DNA from: Pelomonas baiyunensis
GTDB taxonomy: Bacteria > Pseudomonadota > Gammaproteobacteria > Burkholderiales > Burkholderiaceae_C
NCBI RefSeq assembly: GCF_043555935.1
Contig: NZ_JBIGIB010000003.1
Location: forward strand, 248,001-312,000
Direction of reading: 5' to 3'
DNA length: 64,000 nt
Numbering within the stretch: the stretch's first letter is position 1; each line of letters begins with the position of its first letter. The notes under the pieces were generated by a model. That model was not told the origin of the DNA, ran no database searches, and saw only the letters and a program-made list of their open reading frames with translations. Below, piece after piece: positions 1-9,142 of this stretch. The translations under genes were made by a program, and so were the position numbers.

Positions 1-238
1 CGCCTTGCAGCACGATGAACATCTCTTCTTCGCCGTGGTGGTAGTGGTAGGGGCAGCCTTGCTGGCCCGGGGCCACCACGTCGATGCGGGCGCCCAGCTG
101 CTGGGCGGCGGTGCCTTGGGTGAGGGAGGCGCCCTCGGTGTCGTAGCGGGGGGCGCGCACGAAGCGCTCGCGGGGGGCGTCGTGGAAGTTGCGGATCAGG
201 CGCTGGCGCAGTTCGGCCGCGCGGTTGGGCAGGGTCAT
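1..238 (-). CDS. Cupin-domain protein, N-terminal part (cut by window edge)
   Basis: Reading leftward from the ATG at 238, the frame stays open to the window edge (79 codons). It contains a cupin first motif, HYHHGEEEMFIVLQG, preceded by a conserved-looking PGQQGCPYHYH stretch. The His and Glu residues in such motifs normally bind a metal in a small beta-barrel. The protein is probably a small soluble cupin of unknown substrate. It is divergent from recQ, with only 29 bases between the two starts, so the promoters must overlap. The C-terminal half is outside the window, so enzyme, binding protein and regulator cannot be told apart. Confidence 0.8.
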   Translation of the reverse strand, partial: MTLPNRAAELRQRLIRNFHDAPRERFVRAPRYDTEGASLTQGTAAQQLGARIDVVAPGQQGCPYHYHHGEEEMFIVLQG

Positions 239-267
239 GCAGGGTCTCCGGGGACAATGGCGGTTGA

Positions 268-2151
<1,884 letters not shown>

Positions 2152-2436
2152 TCAGCGGGCGCTGACCGGGAGGTCGGCGCTGGCCATCTGGGTGCCGTCC
2201 ACGCTGCGGCGGCCTTCAATCACCACGCGCGGCAGTTGCTCCACGGCAGCCACGGCGTCGGGCGTGCGCACGCCGCTGATGACGACGCGCTCCAACTTCA
2301 CCACCTCGGGGCCTTCGGCCGGCGCGGTGATGGTGGTCCAGGCGGCCGCGGTCAGGGCCACCAGCCCCACCAGCAAGGCGGCGCTGGCGGTTTGCAGGCG
2401 GGTGGTGCGGGCGGTGGTGGTGGCGATGCGGTTCAT
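2152..2436 (-). CDS. Small exported protein with LPRVVIEG motif
   Basis: 94 residues. Residues about 16-36 form a hydrophobic export or anchor segment (ASAALLVGLVALTAAAW). The rest is short and carries two related motifs, LERVVISGVR and LPRVVIEGRR. No known enzyme domain is visible. The same pattern recurs in the 77-residue protein at 18644-18877, so the two look like members of one small-protein family. The motifs resemble the TonB-box-like start of TonB-dependent receptors (VVVTG), but no receptor follows. The gene ends exactly where recQ ends and is divergent from the peroxidase-P450 gene. Function unknown; coding status is supported by the shared motif. Confidence 0.7.
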   Translation of the reverse strand: MNRIATTTARTTRLQTASAALLVGLVALTAAAWTTITAPAEGPEVVKLERVVISGVRTPDAVAAVEQLPRVVIEGRRSVDGTQMASADLPVSAR

Positions 2437-2639
2437 GGTGTGTTCCTCTCTGTCTGTGGCGCCAGTGTGCGGCGGGGAACGGCCCGGAACTAAGGGTTTG
2501 CGATAGGTCGCCGGAAAACGCGCCTGAACTGCGGCCGGGCGGGATGGACGGCGTTCGTCGTCAAGCCTGAGGGCCGCCCCTGACGCGGCGGTCGTGCGGT
2601 GCCCGGATACTGCGGGCCGCCTATCAGGGAGAGATCAAC

Positions 2640-5600
2640 ATGGCACGTGGCAACGACGTTCAACTCGGCGGCATCACCGACCTGGTGCTGCTGGCCGACA
2701 TCAAACCGGGGTTTGTGGACGCCCTGGAAGTGGCGACCTATGTGGACCGCCTGCGCAAGGTGCTGCGCACGCTCAACAGCCTGCGGCTGGGCTCGCGCGA
2801 AAGCAGCGCGCCGGCCTCGCCCTACACCGACATCGTGGCCCGCTGGCGCATCGTCCACTCCTTCCGCTGGGCGGTGGTGGAGGGCAAGAACGGCGCGCCC
2901 GACCGCCTGCTGCTCAACGTCAACTTCGACGGCGGCTGGGAGCCCTACATGCGAGTCATCTGGGACCAGCTCGGCTCCACGCTCGACCTGATCCTGTGCC
3001 ACGTGGAGGGCTACGAGCTCTCGTGCAACTGCAGCTTCGAGACCTACGCCCGCTGGGTGCGGGCGCATGAAATCTCGGCCGACTTTTTGTTCATCGAGTC
3101 CGGCCGCACGGTGAGCGATGCGGAATACCTCGCCAAGCTGGAAGCCGCCCAGCGCGGCCACGCCAGCGAGTTGGGCGCCGACCGCCTGCGCGCCCCCGCC
3201 GCCGGCGAGGTGCAGCCGCTGCCCACCGCGCCGGCCGACCAGTTCGCCATGGCCGCGCGCGGCCTGGTGCCGCTGGCCGCCTTGTTCACGCTGCAACGCT
3301 TCTTCAACGAAAAGGCCTGGGATGGCCGCGTGCTGCTGCGCGCCACGCAAGACGTGCTGTTCGAGCTGACCCGCCTGGGCACCGCGCTGCAGTTCCCGGT
3401 GGGCACCGGCACCACCCCGGGCGAGCTGCTGCGCCGCCGCCACTTCGCCATGCTGAAGTGGTTCGAGACGACGCTGACGCCGCCCGCCGTGCAGGCCCGT
3501 GCGCTGGACGTGCAAGACGCCGACCTGCAAGCCGGCATGCTCACCAAGCTGCCCACCAACCGCGGCGCGTTGCTGCTGCTGCGCATTGCCCAGCCCACGC
3601 AGGCGCTGGCCTGGCTGTCCACCGCGCCGGTCACGGCCGAAGGCCAGGCGCCCGCCGGCACCGGCGCGCTGCAAGGCGTGTGGACGCAACTCGCCCTCAC
3701 GCTGGCCGGCCTGCAAGCCCTGGGCGTGCCGCAGGCGCGGCTGGACCGCTTCCCGCAGGCCTTCAAGGAAGGCATGGCCGCCCGCGCCGGCCTGCTGGGC
3801 GACGTGCGCCACAACCACCCCGCGCACTGGGCCCTGGCCCCGCACGTGAACGGCCGCGACCGGTTCGACCCCGCCGGCGCCCATGTGCTGGTGCAAATTC
3901 GCTTCACCAGCACCGAGCCGGGCGAGGCCGTCACCCCCGCTGACCAGGCCCGCATCGACGCCGCCGCCCAGGCGCTCACCCAAGGCACGGGCCTCGCGCT
4001 GATGGCCGTGGAGCCCCTGCGCAGCAACGCGGTGGACAGCGAGAACTTCGGCTTCAAAGACGGCATCAGCCAGCCCACCCCGAAGTGGAAAACGCCCACC
4101 GCCACCGGCGCCAACTGGGACGACCGGGTGGAGAACGGCGAAATCCTGCAGGGCTACCCCACCGCGCGCGACAAGGGCTACGCCGTGCCCGAGCAGCCCG
4201 ACGCGCTGCTGGACCGCGGCAGCTTCCTCGTCGTGCGCAAGCTGCGCCAGTACGTGGGCCGGCTGGATGCGCGCATCACCGACGCCGCCCGCACCACCGG
4301 TCTGCCCAAAGAGCTGCTGCTGGCCAAGCTCATGGGCCGCTGGCGCACCGGCGTGCCGCTGGCCGACGAGCGCGTGCCCGCGTCAGGCAACGACTTCAAC
4401 TACGAGGCCGATGCCAAGGGCGCGATGTGCCCCTTCCACGCGCACATCCGCCGCACCAACCCGCGCGACCAGGGTGCCGACATGGCCTTCGCCCGCGCCC
4501 GCATGCCGCGCATCCTGCGCCGCGGCATGAGCTACGGCCCCCCGCCCAACCGCGATCAACCCGTGGACGACGCCGATCGCGGCCTCGTCTTCATGGCCTA
4601 CAACGCCCACCTGGCCGAGCAGTTCGAGGTGGTGCAACGCTGGGTGGCCGGCGGCAACGCCAGCGGTGGCTACTCCGGCCAGAGCGACCCGCTCCTGGGC
4701 GTGGTGGACGGCACCGGCCCGCGCCTGTACCCGTTCGAGCACGACAAGCGCGCGTATGAGATTGACCTGGGCCATCAGCCCTTCGTCACGCTGCAGTGGG
4801 GCGCCTACTTCTTCGTGCCCTCGGTGCGGGCGCTCAAGAGCCTGCCCGGCCTGGTGGAGCTGCCCCTGCCGCAACTGCCCGCCGTGCCACTGCCCGACGC
4901 CGTGCCCGCGCTGACCGACTTTGACGGCTGGCGCCAGGCGCTGGAAGACACCAACAAGCGCGACTCCACCTGGGCCTGGGTGCGCGCCCAGCCCGGCGGC
5001 GTGGTGTCCACCGCCTACGGCGTGCTCGTGGGCGCGGCCGAGCGGGTGCAGCAGGTGCTGCGCAATGCGCCCGACCGCTACTCCAACGCCGGCTACGGCC
5101 AGCGCATGGCCGACTCCGTGGGCGTGGGCTTCCTGGGCCTGGACGACGACACCGGCCACCGCGAGCAGGCGCCCGCCGTGAACAAGATTCTGGAAAGCGT
5201 CAGCGAGCGCGATGCCTTCGCCGCCGCCTACCAAATCGCCACCGCCGGCATCGCCGGGCTCAAGCAAGAGGCCCAGGCGCTGCTGGCCGCCTTCCCGCCC
5301 AGCCAAAAGCCCGCCGACCTGCCCACCGACACCCCGCTGGACCTGGAGCGCCTGAGCGAAGGCGTGCTGGCCAAGCTGTGCCAGGTGTGGTTTGGCCCGC
5401 CGGACGGCCGCCACGTGTGGGGCACCGAGTTCCACCCCGCCAGCGAACCCGAAGCCCCGCGCTGCCCGGCCGCGCTGTTCCGCGTGTCGCGCTACGTGTT
5501 CGGGCCGCACCCCACGCCCGACGTGTGCCAGGCCGGGCGCGACGCCGGCAGCAGCTTCACCGCTGCGGTGGACCGCTGGCTGGCCGCCACGCCATTCGAG

Positions 5601-6176
5601 CAACTGCCCAAGCTCACCCAGGCCATCTTGATGGCTGCCCGTGCCGTGCCCAACGCCCCGGCCGACCTGCCCGTGCGCACCCTGGCCGGCGTGATGCTGG
5701 GCTTCCCGCCCACCACCCACGCCAACCTGCTGGCCACGCTGGCCATCTGGGTGCAAACCAAGAAGCTGTGGGACCTGCAGCCCCAATGGCACGAAGTGCC
5801 CGCCACCACGCCGCTGCCCGAGCGCTACACCGCCGCCGTGGCCCGCCTGCGCCCCGCGCTGGTGGCCACCATGAACTACAAGCCCACGCCCTTCCAGATC
5901 TGGCGCCTGGCCCGCACCGACCACCGCCTGGGCGAGGTGGACGTGAAAGCCGGCGACACCCTGGTGGTGGCCCTGGGCTCCGCCACCCAGCAAGACCCGC
6001 TGCGCCACCACGTCGCCTTCGGCGGCGACCGCGCCGACCCGCAAGGCGCCCCGCCCCACGCCTGCCCCGGCTACGGCATGGCCATGGGCGTGATGCTGGG
6101 CGTGATCGCCGCCGTGCTGGACGCGGGGGTGATGCGGTTCACGGGCTCGCCGACGGTGGTGGCGTTGGCGGTGTGA
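2640..6176 (+). CDS. DyP-type peroxidase-cytochrome P450 fusion protein
   Basis: A 1178-residue two-haem-domain protein with no signal peptide. Residues about 1-180 are an unassigned N-terminal domain. Residues about 200-745 carry DyP peroxidase signatures: GFKDGISQP at 471-479 (the distal GxxDG Asp), FLVVRKLRQYVG, LMGRWRTGVPL, CPFHAHIRRTNPR (candidate proximal His near 602 or just before) and RILRRGMSYG. Residues about 760-1178 are P450-like, with an I-helix-like segment LAGVMLGFPPTTHANLL and a haem-Cys loop FGGDR...HACPGYGMAMG with Cys near 1142. The usual K-helix ExxR appears as AVARLRP, so its Glu seems missing. A ribosome site (GGGAG) precedes the ATG. The next gene overlaps the stop. 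The joint reaction is unknown; fungal Ppo enzymes are an analogous peroxidase-P450 fusion. Confidence 0.85.
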   Translation: MARGNDVQLGGITDLVLLADIKPGFVDALEVATYVDRLRKVLRTLNSLRLGSRESSAPASPYTDIVARWRIVHSFRWAVVEGKNGAPDRLLLNVNFDGGWEPYMRVIWDQLGSTLDLILCHVEGYELSCNCSFETYARWVRAHEISADFLFIESGRTVSDAEYLAKLEAAQRGHASELGADRLRAPAAGEVQPLPTAPADQFAMAARGLVPLAALFTLQRFFNEKAWDGRVLLRATQDVLFELTRLGTALQFPVGTGTTPGELLRRRHFAMLKWFETTLTPPAVQARALDVQDADLQAGMLTKLPTNRGALLLLRIAQPTQALAWLSTAPVTAEGQAPAGTGALQGVWTQLALTLAGLQALGVPQARLDRFPQAFKEGMAARAGLLGDVRHNHPAHWALAPHVNGRDRFDPAGAHVLVQIRFTSTEPGEAVTPADQARIDAAAQALTQGTGLALMAVEPLRSNAVDSENFGFKDGISQPTPKWKTPTATGANWDDRVENGEILQGYPTARDKGYAVPEQPDALLDRGSFLVVRKLRQYVGRLDARITDAARTTGLPKELLLAKLMGRWRTGVPLADERVPASGNDFNYEADAKGAMCPFHAHIRRTNPRDQGADMAFARARMPRILRRGMSYGPPPNRDQPVDDADRGLVFMAYNAHLAEQFEVVQRWVAGGNASGGYSGQSDPLLGVVDGTGPRLYPFEHDKRAYEIDLGHQPFVTLQWGAYFFVPSVRALKSLPGLVELPLPQLPAVPLPDAVPALTDFDGWRQALEDTNKRDSTWAWVRAQPGGVVSTAYGVLVGAAERVQQVLRNAPDRYSNAGYGQRMADSVGVGFLGLDDDTGHREQAPAVNKILESVSERDAFAAAYQIATAGIAGLKQEAQALLAAFPPSQKPADLPTDTPLDLERLSEGVLAKLCQVWFGPPDGRHVWGTEFHPASEPEAPRCPAALFRVSRYVFGPHPTPDVCQAGRDAGSSFTAAVDRWLAATPFEQLPKLTQAILMAARAVPNAPADLPVRTLAGVMLGFPPTTHANLLATLAIWVQTKKLWDLQPQWHEVPATTPLPERYTAAVARLRPALVATMNYKPTPFQIWRLARTDHRLGEVDVKAGDTLVVALGSATQQDPLRHHVAFGGDRADPQGAPPHACPGYGMAMGVMLGVIAAVLDAGVMRFTGSPTVVALAV

Positions 6177-6850
6177 GGGGGCGTTCCATCTTCCGGGCCG
6201 GCCTGACCTGTGTGGCGCTGCTGGCCTTGCCGGCCTCGGCTCAGGTCGCGCCGGCCGAGGTGCAGGCCGGCGTGGCCGCGTGTGCCGACGCCAACTTCAG
6301 CTGGCTGGACTGCGCCCGGGGCATCGAGCGCCAGGCGCTGCCGGGTGTCGGTGTGAGCCGGTCGCCGGGCGTCCTCACGCTCCAGACCGCTCGGGCCACC
6401 GTGCGCCTGAAGGACACGTTCGACGCCACCGGTTTCCCGACGACCGTCTACACCTACCTCGGCCCGGCCAAGCCGCTCCCACACCACCTGGTGCTTCAGC
6501 TGCACGAGGAGCAAAGCAGCCATTGGCTGATCGATGCCGAATCCGGCCACATCGCCCAGCTGCCCAGCTTTCCTGTCGTGGCGCCCGGTGGCCGCCATGC
6601 GGTGGTCGCGTCCGAAGACCTGGGGGCTGGCTTTCGACCCAACGTCCTCGAAATTTGGCGCGTGGCGGATGGTGCGATTCAGCGCGAGGCGAGCTTCAAG
6701 CCGGCCTGGGGGCCACGTGCGGTTCGTTGGGTGACGGCCGAGCGCGTGGAGGTCACCAAGGTGTGCCTGCAACCCACCGCGCCGGAGCCCCAGCTTTGCG
6801 GCTTGGCCTCGCTCACGCGCCGCGGCGGCGTGTGGCGGCTGATGGACTGA
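6173..6850 (+). CDS. Secreted protein of unknown function, coupled to the peroxidase-P450 gene
   Basis: About 225 residues if it starts at the GTG at 6173, which overlaps the upstream stop as GTGA, a classic translational-coupling arrangement. The start gives a good signal peptide (basic MRGR, hydrophobic AGLTCVALLALPASA, then AQV) with likely cleavage after ASA. The mature part has paired cysteines (CADANFSWLDC; CLQPTAPEPQLC) and beta-rich segments such as HHLVLQLHEEQSSHWLIDAES. No recognised family. The coupling suggests co-expression with the fusion enzyme, although this protein is periplasmic and the enzyme looks cytoplasmic. Confidence 0.75.
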   Translation: MRGRSIFRAGLTCVALLALPASAQVAPAEVQAGVAACADANFSWLDCARGIERQALPGVGVSRSPGVLTLQTARATVRLKDTFDATGFPTTVYTYLGPAKPLPHHLVLQLHEEQSSHWLIDAESGHIAQLPSFPVVAPGGRHAVVASEDLGAGFRPNVLEIWRVADGAIQREASFKPAWGPRAVRWVTAERVEVTKVCLQPTAPEPQLCGLASLTRRGGVWRLMD

Positions 6851-7048
6851 GGGGACGGTGGGGCACGGTGCCAGTGGTCGTCCGGGCCTGGTTGCCAGCG
6901 GGGCGGCTATCGGCCACGCGCCATCACCCGCAGACGGCGGGTATGCGGAGGTCAACCTGACTGCCCTGCAAGCAATCGGTGGGCATGTCGCGCTGAGGCA
7001 GCCCCCTCAATTGCGCTGGGTCCGAGCGGCTGGCAGAGTCGCGCCGGT

Positions 7049-7200
7049 TCATGCCGCTTTCCGCATCAATTTAATGGCAGTGAATTGCAGCTTGCCGCTT
7101 GAAATCTCTATTCCGGTCAGCGAGTTGCCGTTAATTTCCCGGGCCTGGTTAAGCAGCAGTGCCCGGAGTTCTGCGGCACGGCGTGCTGGATAAACCAATA
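7049..7200 (-). pseudogene. Possible truncated reverse-strand gene remnant
   Basis: On the minus strand an open stretch of about 49 codons ends in a stop at 7049-7051. It has a protein-like composition (segments AELRALLLNQAREINGNS and GIEISSGKLQFTAIKLM). It has no start and runs into a stop formed by the GCCTAAC core at 7201-7207, as if its 5' part were cut off at the cassette boundary. I do not recognise the family. It could also be a chance open frame. Confidence 0.3.
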
Positions 7201-7207
7201 GTTAGGC
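7201..7207 (+). other. Candidate cassette boundary core GTTAGGC
   Basis: A perfect GTTRRRY core 47 bases before the first cassette gene, at the place where base composition changes. No matching RYYYAAC core or stem could be found upstream, so it may be an attI-like site or the right half of a lost attC. A second GTTAGAG lies at about 7235. Confidence 0.4.
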
Positions 7208-7253
7208 TCTCTTCAAACAGCCTGTCAGGCACACGTTAGAGTGTCAGTTCATC

Positions 7254-7646
7254 ATGAGTACTAATCCTGTCCTTGCAGCTATTCCCCTCTGGCATGCGCA
7301 AATGGCATGGGCCAAAGAACTCATCAAGCGCAGCTTCAATTTGGAGCATCCAGAGGACATCCTTCTTCACACGAACAGAGGCAGGCATGCAATTCCTGGA
7401 ACATCTTGGTTCTTATGCACTCACGGCATCGGTGTTGATATCTACAAAACCCCCGACGTCGGCGGAATTGATTTTGACTTCGACAAACCAAACCCAGATC
7501 CATGGCGCATGAAAATCTTCATCGAGCGTCAGGTAAACGAAGGAAACCTTCCTTATGAACCATTCCAGCAACTCCTGGCTGATGAAGAAAAGCTGAAAAT
7601 CGCAATCGAAGATGCGCTAGAGGTCCAAAAATCAAACCTTGAATGA
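7254..7646 (+). CDS. Cassette 1: DUF6896-like small protein
   Basis: 130 residues, no signal peptide or membrane segment. The middle contains THGIGVDI, GIDFDF and DPWRMKIF. This matches the pattern I associate with the DUF6896 family (HGxG, then DFDF, then WR), whose function is unknown. The C-terminus is acidic and helical (LLADEEKLKIAIEDALEVQ). It starts at an ATG 47 bases after the cassette boundary core and is followed 54 bases later by attC 1. Base composition is clearly lower in GC than chromosomal neighbours, as expected for a mobile cassette. Confidence 0.75.
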   Translation: MSTNPVLAAIPLWHAQMAWAKELIKRSFNLEHPEDILLHTNRGRHAIPGTSWFLCTHGIGVDIYKTPDVGGIDFDFDKPNPDPWRMKIFIERQVNEGNLPYEPFQQLLADEEKLKIAIEDALEVQKSNLE

Positions 7647-7700
7647 GCACATCAACCAGGCTAGATCTATGCAAATGCAACACCGTGCCTACGCGCCCCA

Positions 7701-7817
7701 GCCTAACTGGGGGTTCAACGCGGACGCCAACATAGGCCATGGCTTCGCCATTTTCATGGCCTATGTTGGTGCCCTCCAGCCTTCGGCTTCCGGCGCCGGT
7801 TAACCAGGGCGTTGGAC
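7701..7817 (+). other. attC site 1 (117 bp, with 15-bp perfect inner stem)
   Basis: Left core GCCTAAC at 7701 and right core GTTGGAC at 7811, with partly complementary arms just inside (GGGGTTCAACGCGGAC against CCGGTTAACCAGGGC). Between them a perfect 15-bp inverted repeat, 7727-7741 with 7755-7769, would extrude as a hairpin. Length and layout match long attC sites. Confidence 0.85.
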
Positions 7818-7825
7818 AGAACAGC

Positions 7826-8236
7826 ATGCGTAAAGCACTCATCCCGTTGTCCATTCTCTTGTTCGTCGCCTTTGGCGCTCAAGGGGCTGACCGAAAGCAG
7901 AAATTTGCGTCGTTCGTGGTGAATTCGCGCGAGAGCCCCGAATTGAGGTATGAGTTTTCTGAGGCGGCCGCTACCTCAAACGATCCAATCGTGATTTCCG
8001 CAATCGGAAGAAATCTATTGAAGTCGGATCTGGAGAATCGAACAGACTTGCAAAAGATCTGGCTTGGCCGAAACGTGCCCAAAGCATTCGTGATTCAAGC
8101 CCGTGTACAGGTGGGGGACTGCGGCGTAAGTCAGCCAGGGGAATTTCATCACTGCGACGCGTATGAGTTCAAAGATCCAAAGACGGGGAAGGTGCATGCC
8201 TACTACATCTACATTGGCAACTGGCCATTTCTCTGA
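7826..8236 (+). CDS. Cassette 2: exported protein of unknown function
   Basis: 136 residues from the ATG at 7826, nine bases after the attC 1 core. The N-terminus is a clear signal peptide (MRKALIPLSILLFVAFGAQG, cut after AQG or nearby). The mature part has two cysteines in VQVGDCGVSQPGEFHHCDAY and ends with YYIYIGNWPFL. No known domain recognised. Start choice: in-frame codons further upstream lie inside the attC, so the ATG after the site is preferred. attC 2 begins ten bases after the stop. Confidence 0.75.
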   Translation: MRKALIPLSILLFVAFGAQGADRKQKFASFVVNSRESPELRYEFSEAAATSNDPIVISAIGRNLLKSDLENRTDLQKIWLGRNVPKAFVIQARVQVGDCGVSQPGEFHHCDAYEFKDPKTGKVHAYYIYIGNWPFL

Positions 8237-8246
8237 ACCTGGTGCT

Positions 8247-8303
8247 GCCCAACCTTTTGCTGCAGCGGACGGCTTCGCCGCTCGCTGAGCGTGAACGTTA
8301 GCC
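8247..8303 (+). other. attC site 2 (57 bp)
   Basis: Left core GCCCAAC at 8247 and right core GTTAGCC at 8297 (one position off the GTTRRRY consensus). The arms pair as GCTGCAGCGG against CGCTGAGCG, with a short GC-rich loop containing CTTCG. A typical short attC. Confidence 0.75.
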
Positions 8304-8323
8304 ATTGCAAATACCATCTCGGC

Positions 8324-8761
8324 ATGCTTACTGATCTGATCGTTGCAACTCTTGAAGAAGCCCCTGCAATTTTGCAATCGCAGGGACACGCGAGCATTTG
8401 GCCAACCCTGGAAGCGAAAGGCATTGACCAAGTCAAGCTGGCAAGCCTCCGCTTCATCTTGAAGGGTGAGCCGCCTGAGGATCAGGTGGTCATCGAGTAC
8501 ATGAAGTCGTTTGAGATCCAAGCCGATGGTGGCGCAGAGGGGCCGTGGGTCGATTCACTGCCCGAGGACTTGGTTGGTCTGCTTGCCGCAATCTCTGCAC
8601 CAGATATCCAAAGGCTTGCAACTGCTTGGGCAAATACCGAGGAAGCTCAGCTTGATCGTTGGGTCGCAGCAGACGTAGAGCCGCTTCTTGGAGAACTCTC
8701 TGCGCTTGCTGCTGGAGCGGTGGCTCAAGGGAAGCGATTGCTGCTATGGGTTTGCCTGTAG
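8324..8761 (+). CDS. Cassette 3: acidic protein of unknown function
   Basis: 145 residues from the ATG at 8324. An earlier GTG at 8291 lies inside attC 2 and is rejected. The protein is acidic and helical, with no signal peptide or membrane span. Segments include LVIVEYMK-like VVIEYMKSFEIQ, EGPWVDSLPEDLVGLLA and ANTEEAQLDRW. The spacing to the cassette boundary (20 bases) is typical. No family recognised; small acidic cassette proteins are sometimes antitoxins or immunity proteins, but nothing here proves that. Confidence 0.7.
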   Translation: MLTDLIVATLEEAPAILQSQGHASIWPTLEAKGIDQVKLASLRFILKGEPPEDQVVIEYMKSFEIQADGGAEGPWVDSLPEDLVGLLAAISAPDIQRLATAWANTEEAQLDRWVAADVEPLLGELSALAAGAVAQGKRLLLWVCL

Positions 8762-8765
8762 CAAT

Positions 8766-8837
8766 GGCTGACCAGTCGCTCGAGCCGACTCGCGTCGCCA
8801 TGCCGCCGCCGCTCACGGCTCAACTTCGACGTTAGGC
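8766..8837 (+). other. attC site 3 (72 bp)
   Basis: Right core GTTAGGC at 8831 preceded by CGGCTCAACTTCGAC. The left arm GTCGCTCGAGCCG pairs with it through GAGCCG/CGGCTC. The left core reads GGCTGAC, an imperfect RYYYAAC, as is common on that side. Confidence 0.75.
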
Positions 8838-8862
8838 ATCAATTCAAGATCGCACTGTGGTC

Positions 8863-9142
8863 ATGTTTGTGCTGATTAGCGGTGCTGTGGCAAATCCTGG
8901 GCGTCATGAGGTGGCGCCGCCGATGACGATTGAAAGAGCACTGGACTTGGCAGGCAAGCCTTGCTCGGACTTCGACGAAGTGGCCCGCCGGCCCCATTCA
9001 TGTGCGTAGGCCTCGGCACGGCCGGGCCGTCGATGTGTGGGAATTCAATCTCACTGACGAGCCTGCCCTTTGGAGAACATTTGTCGTGGACCCAAATGAT
9101 CTGGTGGTATTCACTTGGCACATCGAGGAAAGCGATGCCTAA
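8863..9142 (+). pseudogene. Cassette 4: SLBB-like protein, broken by a frameshift
   Basis: Frame 1 from the ATG at 8863 gives MFVLISGAVANPGRHEV and TIERALDLAGK, an SLBB-like pattern (GxVxxPGxxxV, then ALxxAGG), and soon stops at about 9009. Frame 2 then continues the same domain with PIHVRRPRHGRAVDVWEF and VDPNDLVVF and stops at 9140-9142. Removing one C from the CCCC run at 8992-8995 joins the two into one 92-residue protein. The gene is therefore either inactivated or carries a base-call error. SLBB domains bind polysaccharide or other ligands. The stop codon sits inside the next attC core. Confidence 0.7.

Larger units (their letters stand above)
6851..7253. other. Intergenic stretch leading into the cassette array
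   Basis: About 400 bases without a convincing complete gene. The first 150-200 bases keep the high-GC character of the neighbours. From about 7050 the base composition drops, marking the edge of the island. The right part holds a possible reverse-strand gene remnant (7049-7200) and a GTTAGGC core at 7201. No integrase gene fits in this space. Confidence 0.6.

Noticed and set aside
3044..6059. Long reverse-strand open frames opposite the peroxidase-P450 gene
   Set aside because: High-GC coding DNA leaves long open frames on the opposite strand. Their Gln/Arg/His/Gly-rich translations carry no domain, while the plus strand reads clear motifs throughout.
6851..7253. Integron integrase gene or its remnant before the cassettes
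   Set aside because: No frame in this stretch shows integrase motifs, and the space is too short. The reverse-strand remnant does not match what I know of the IntI C-terminus.
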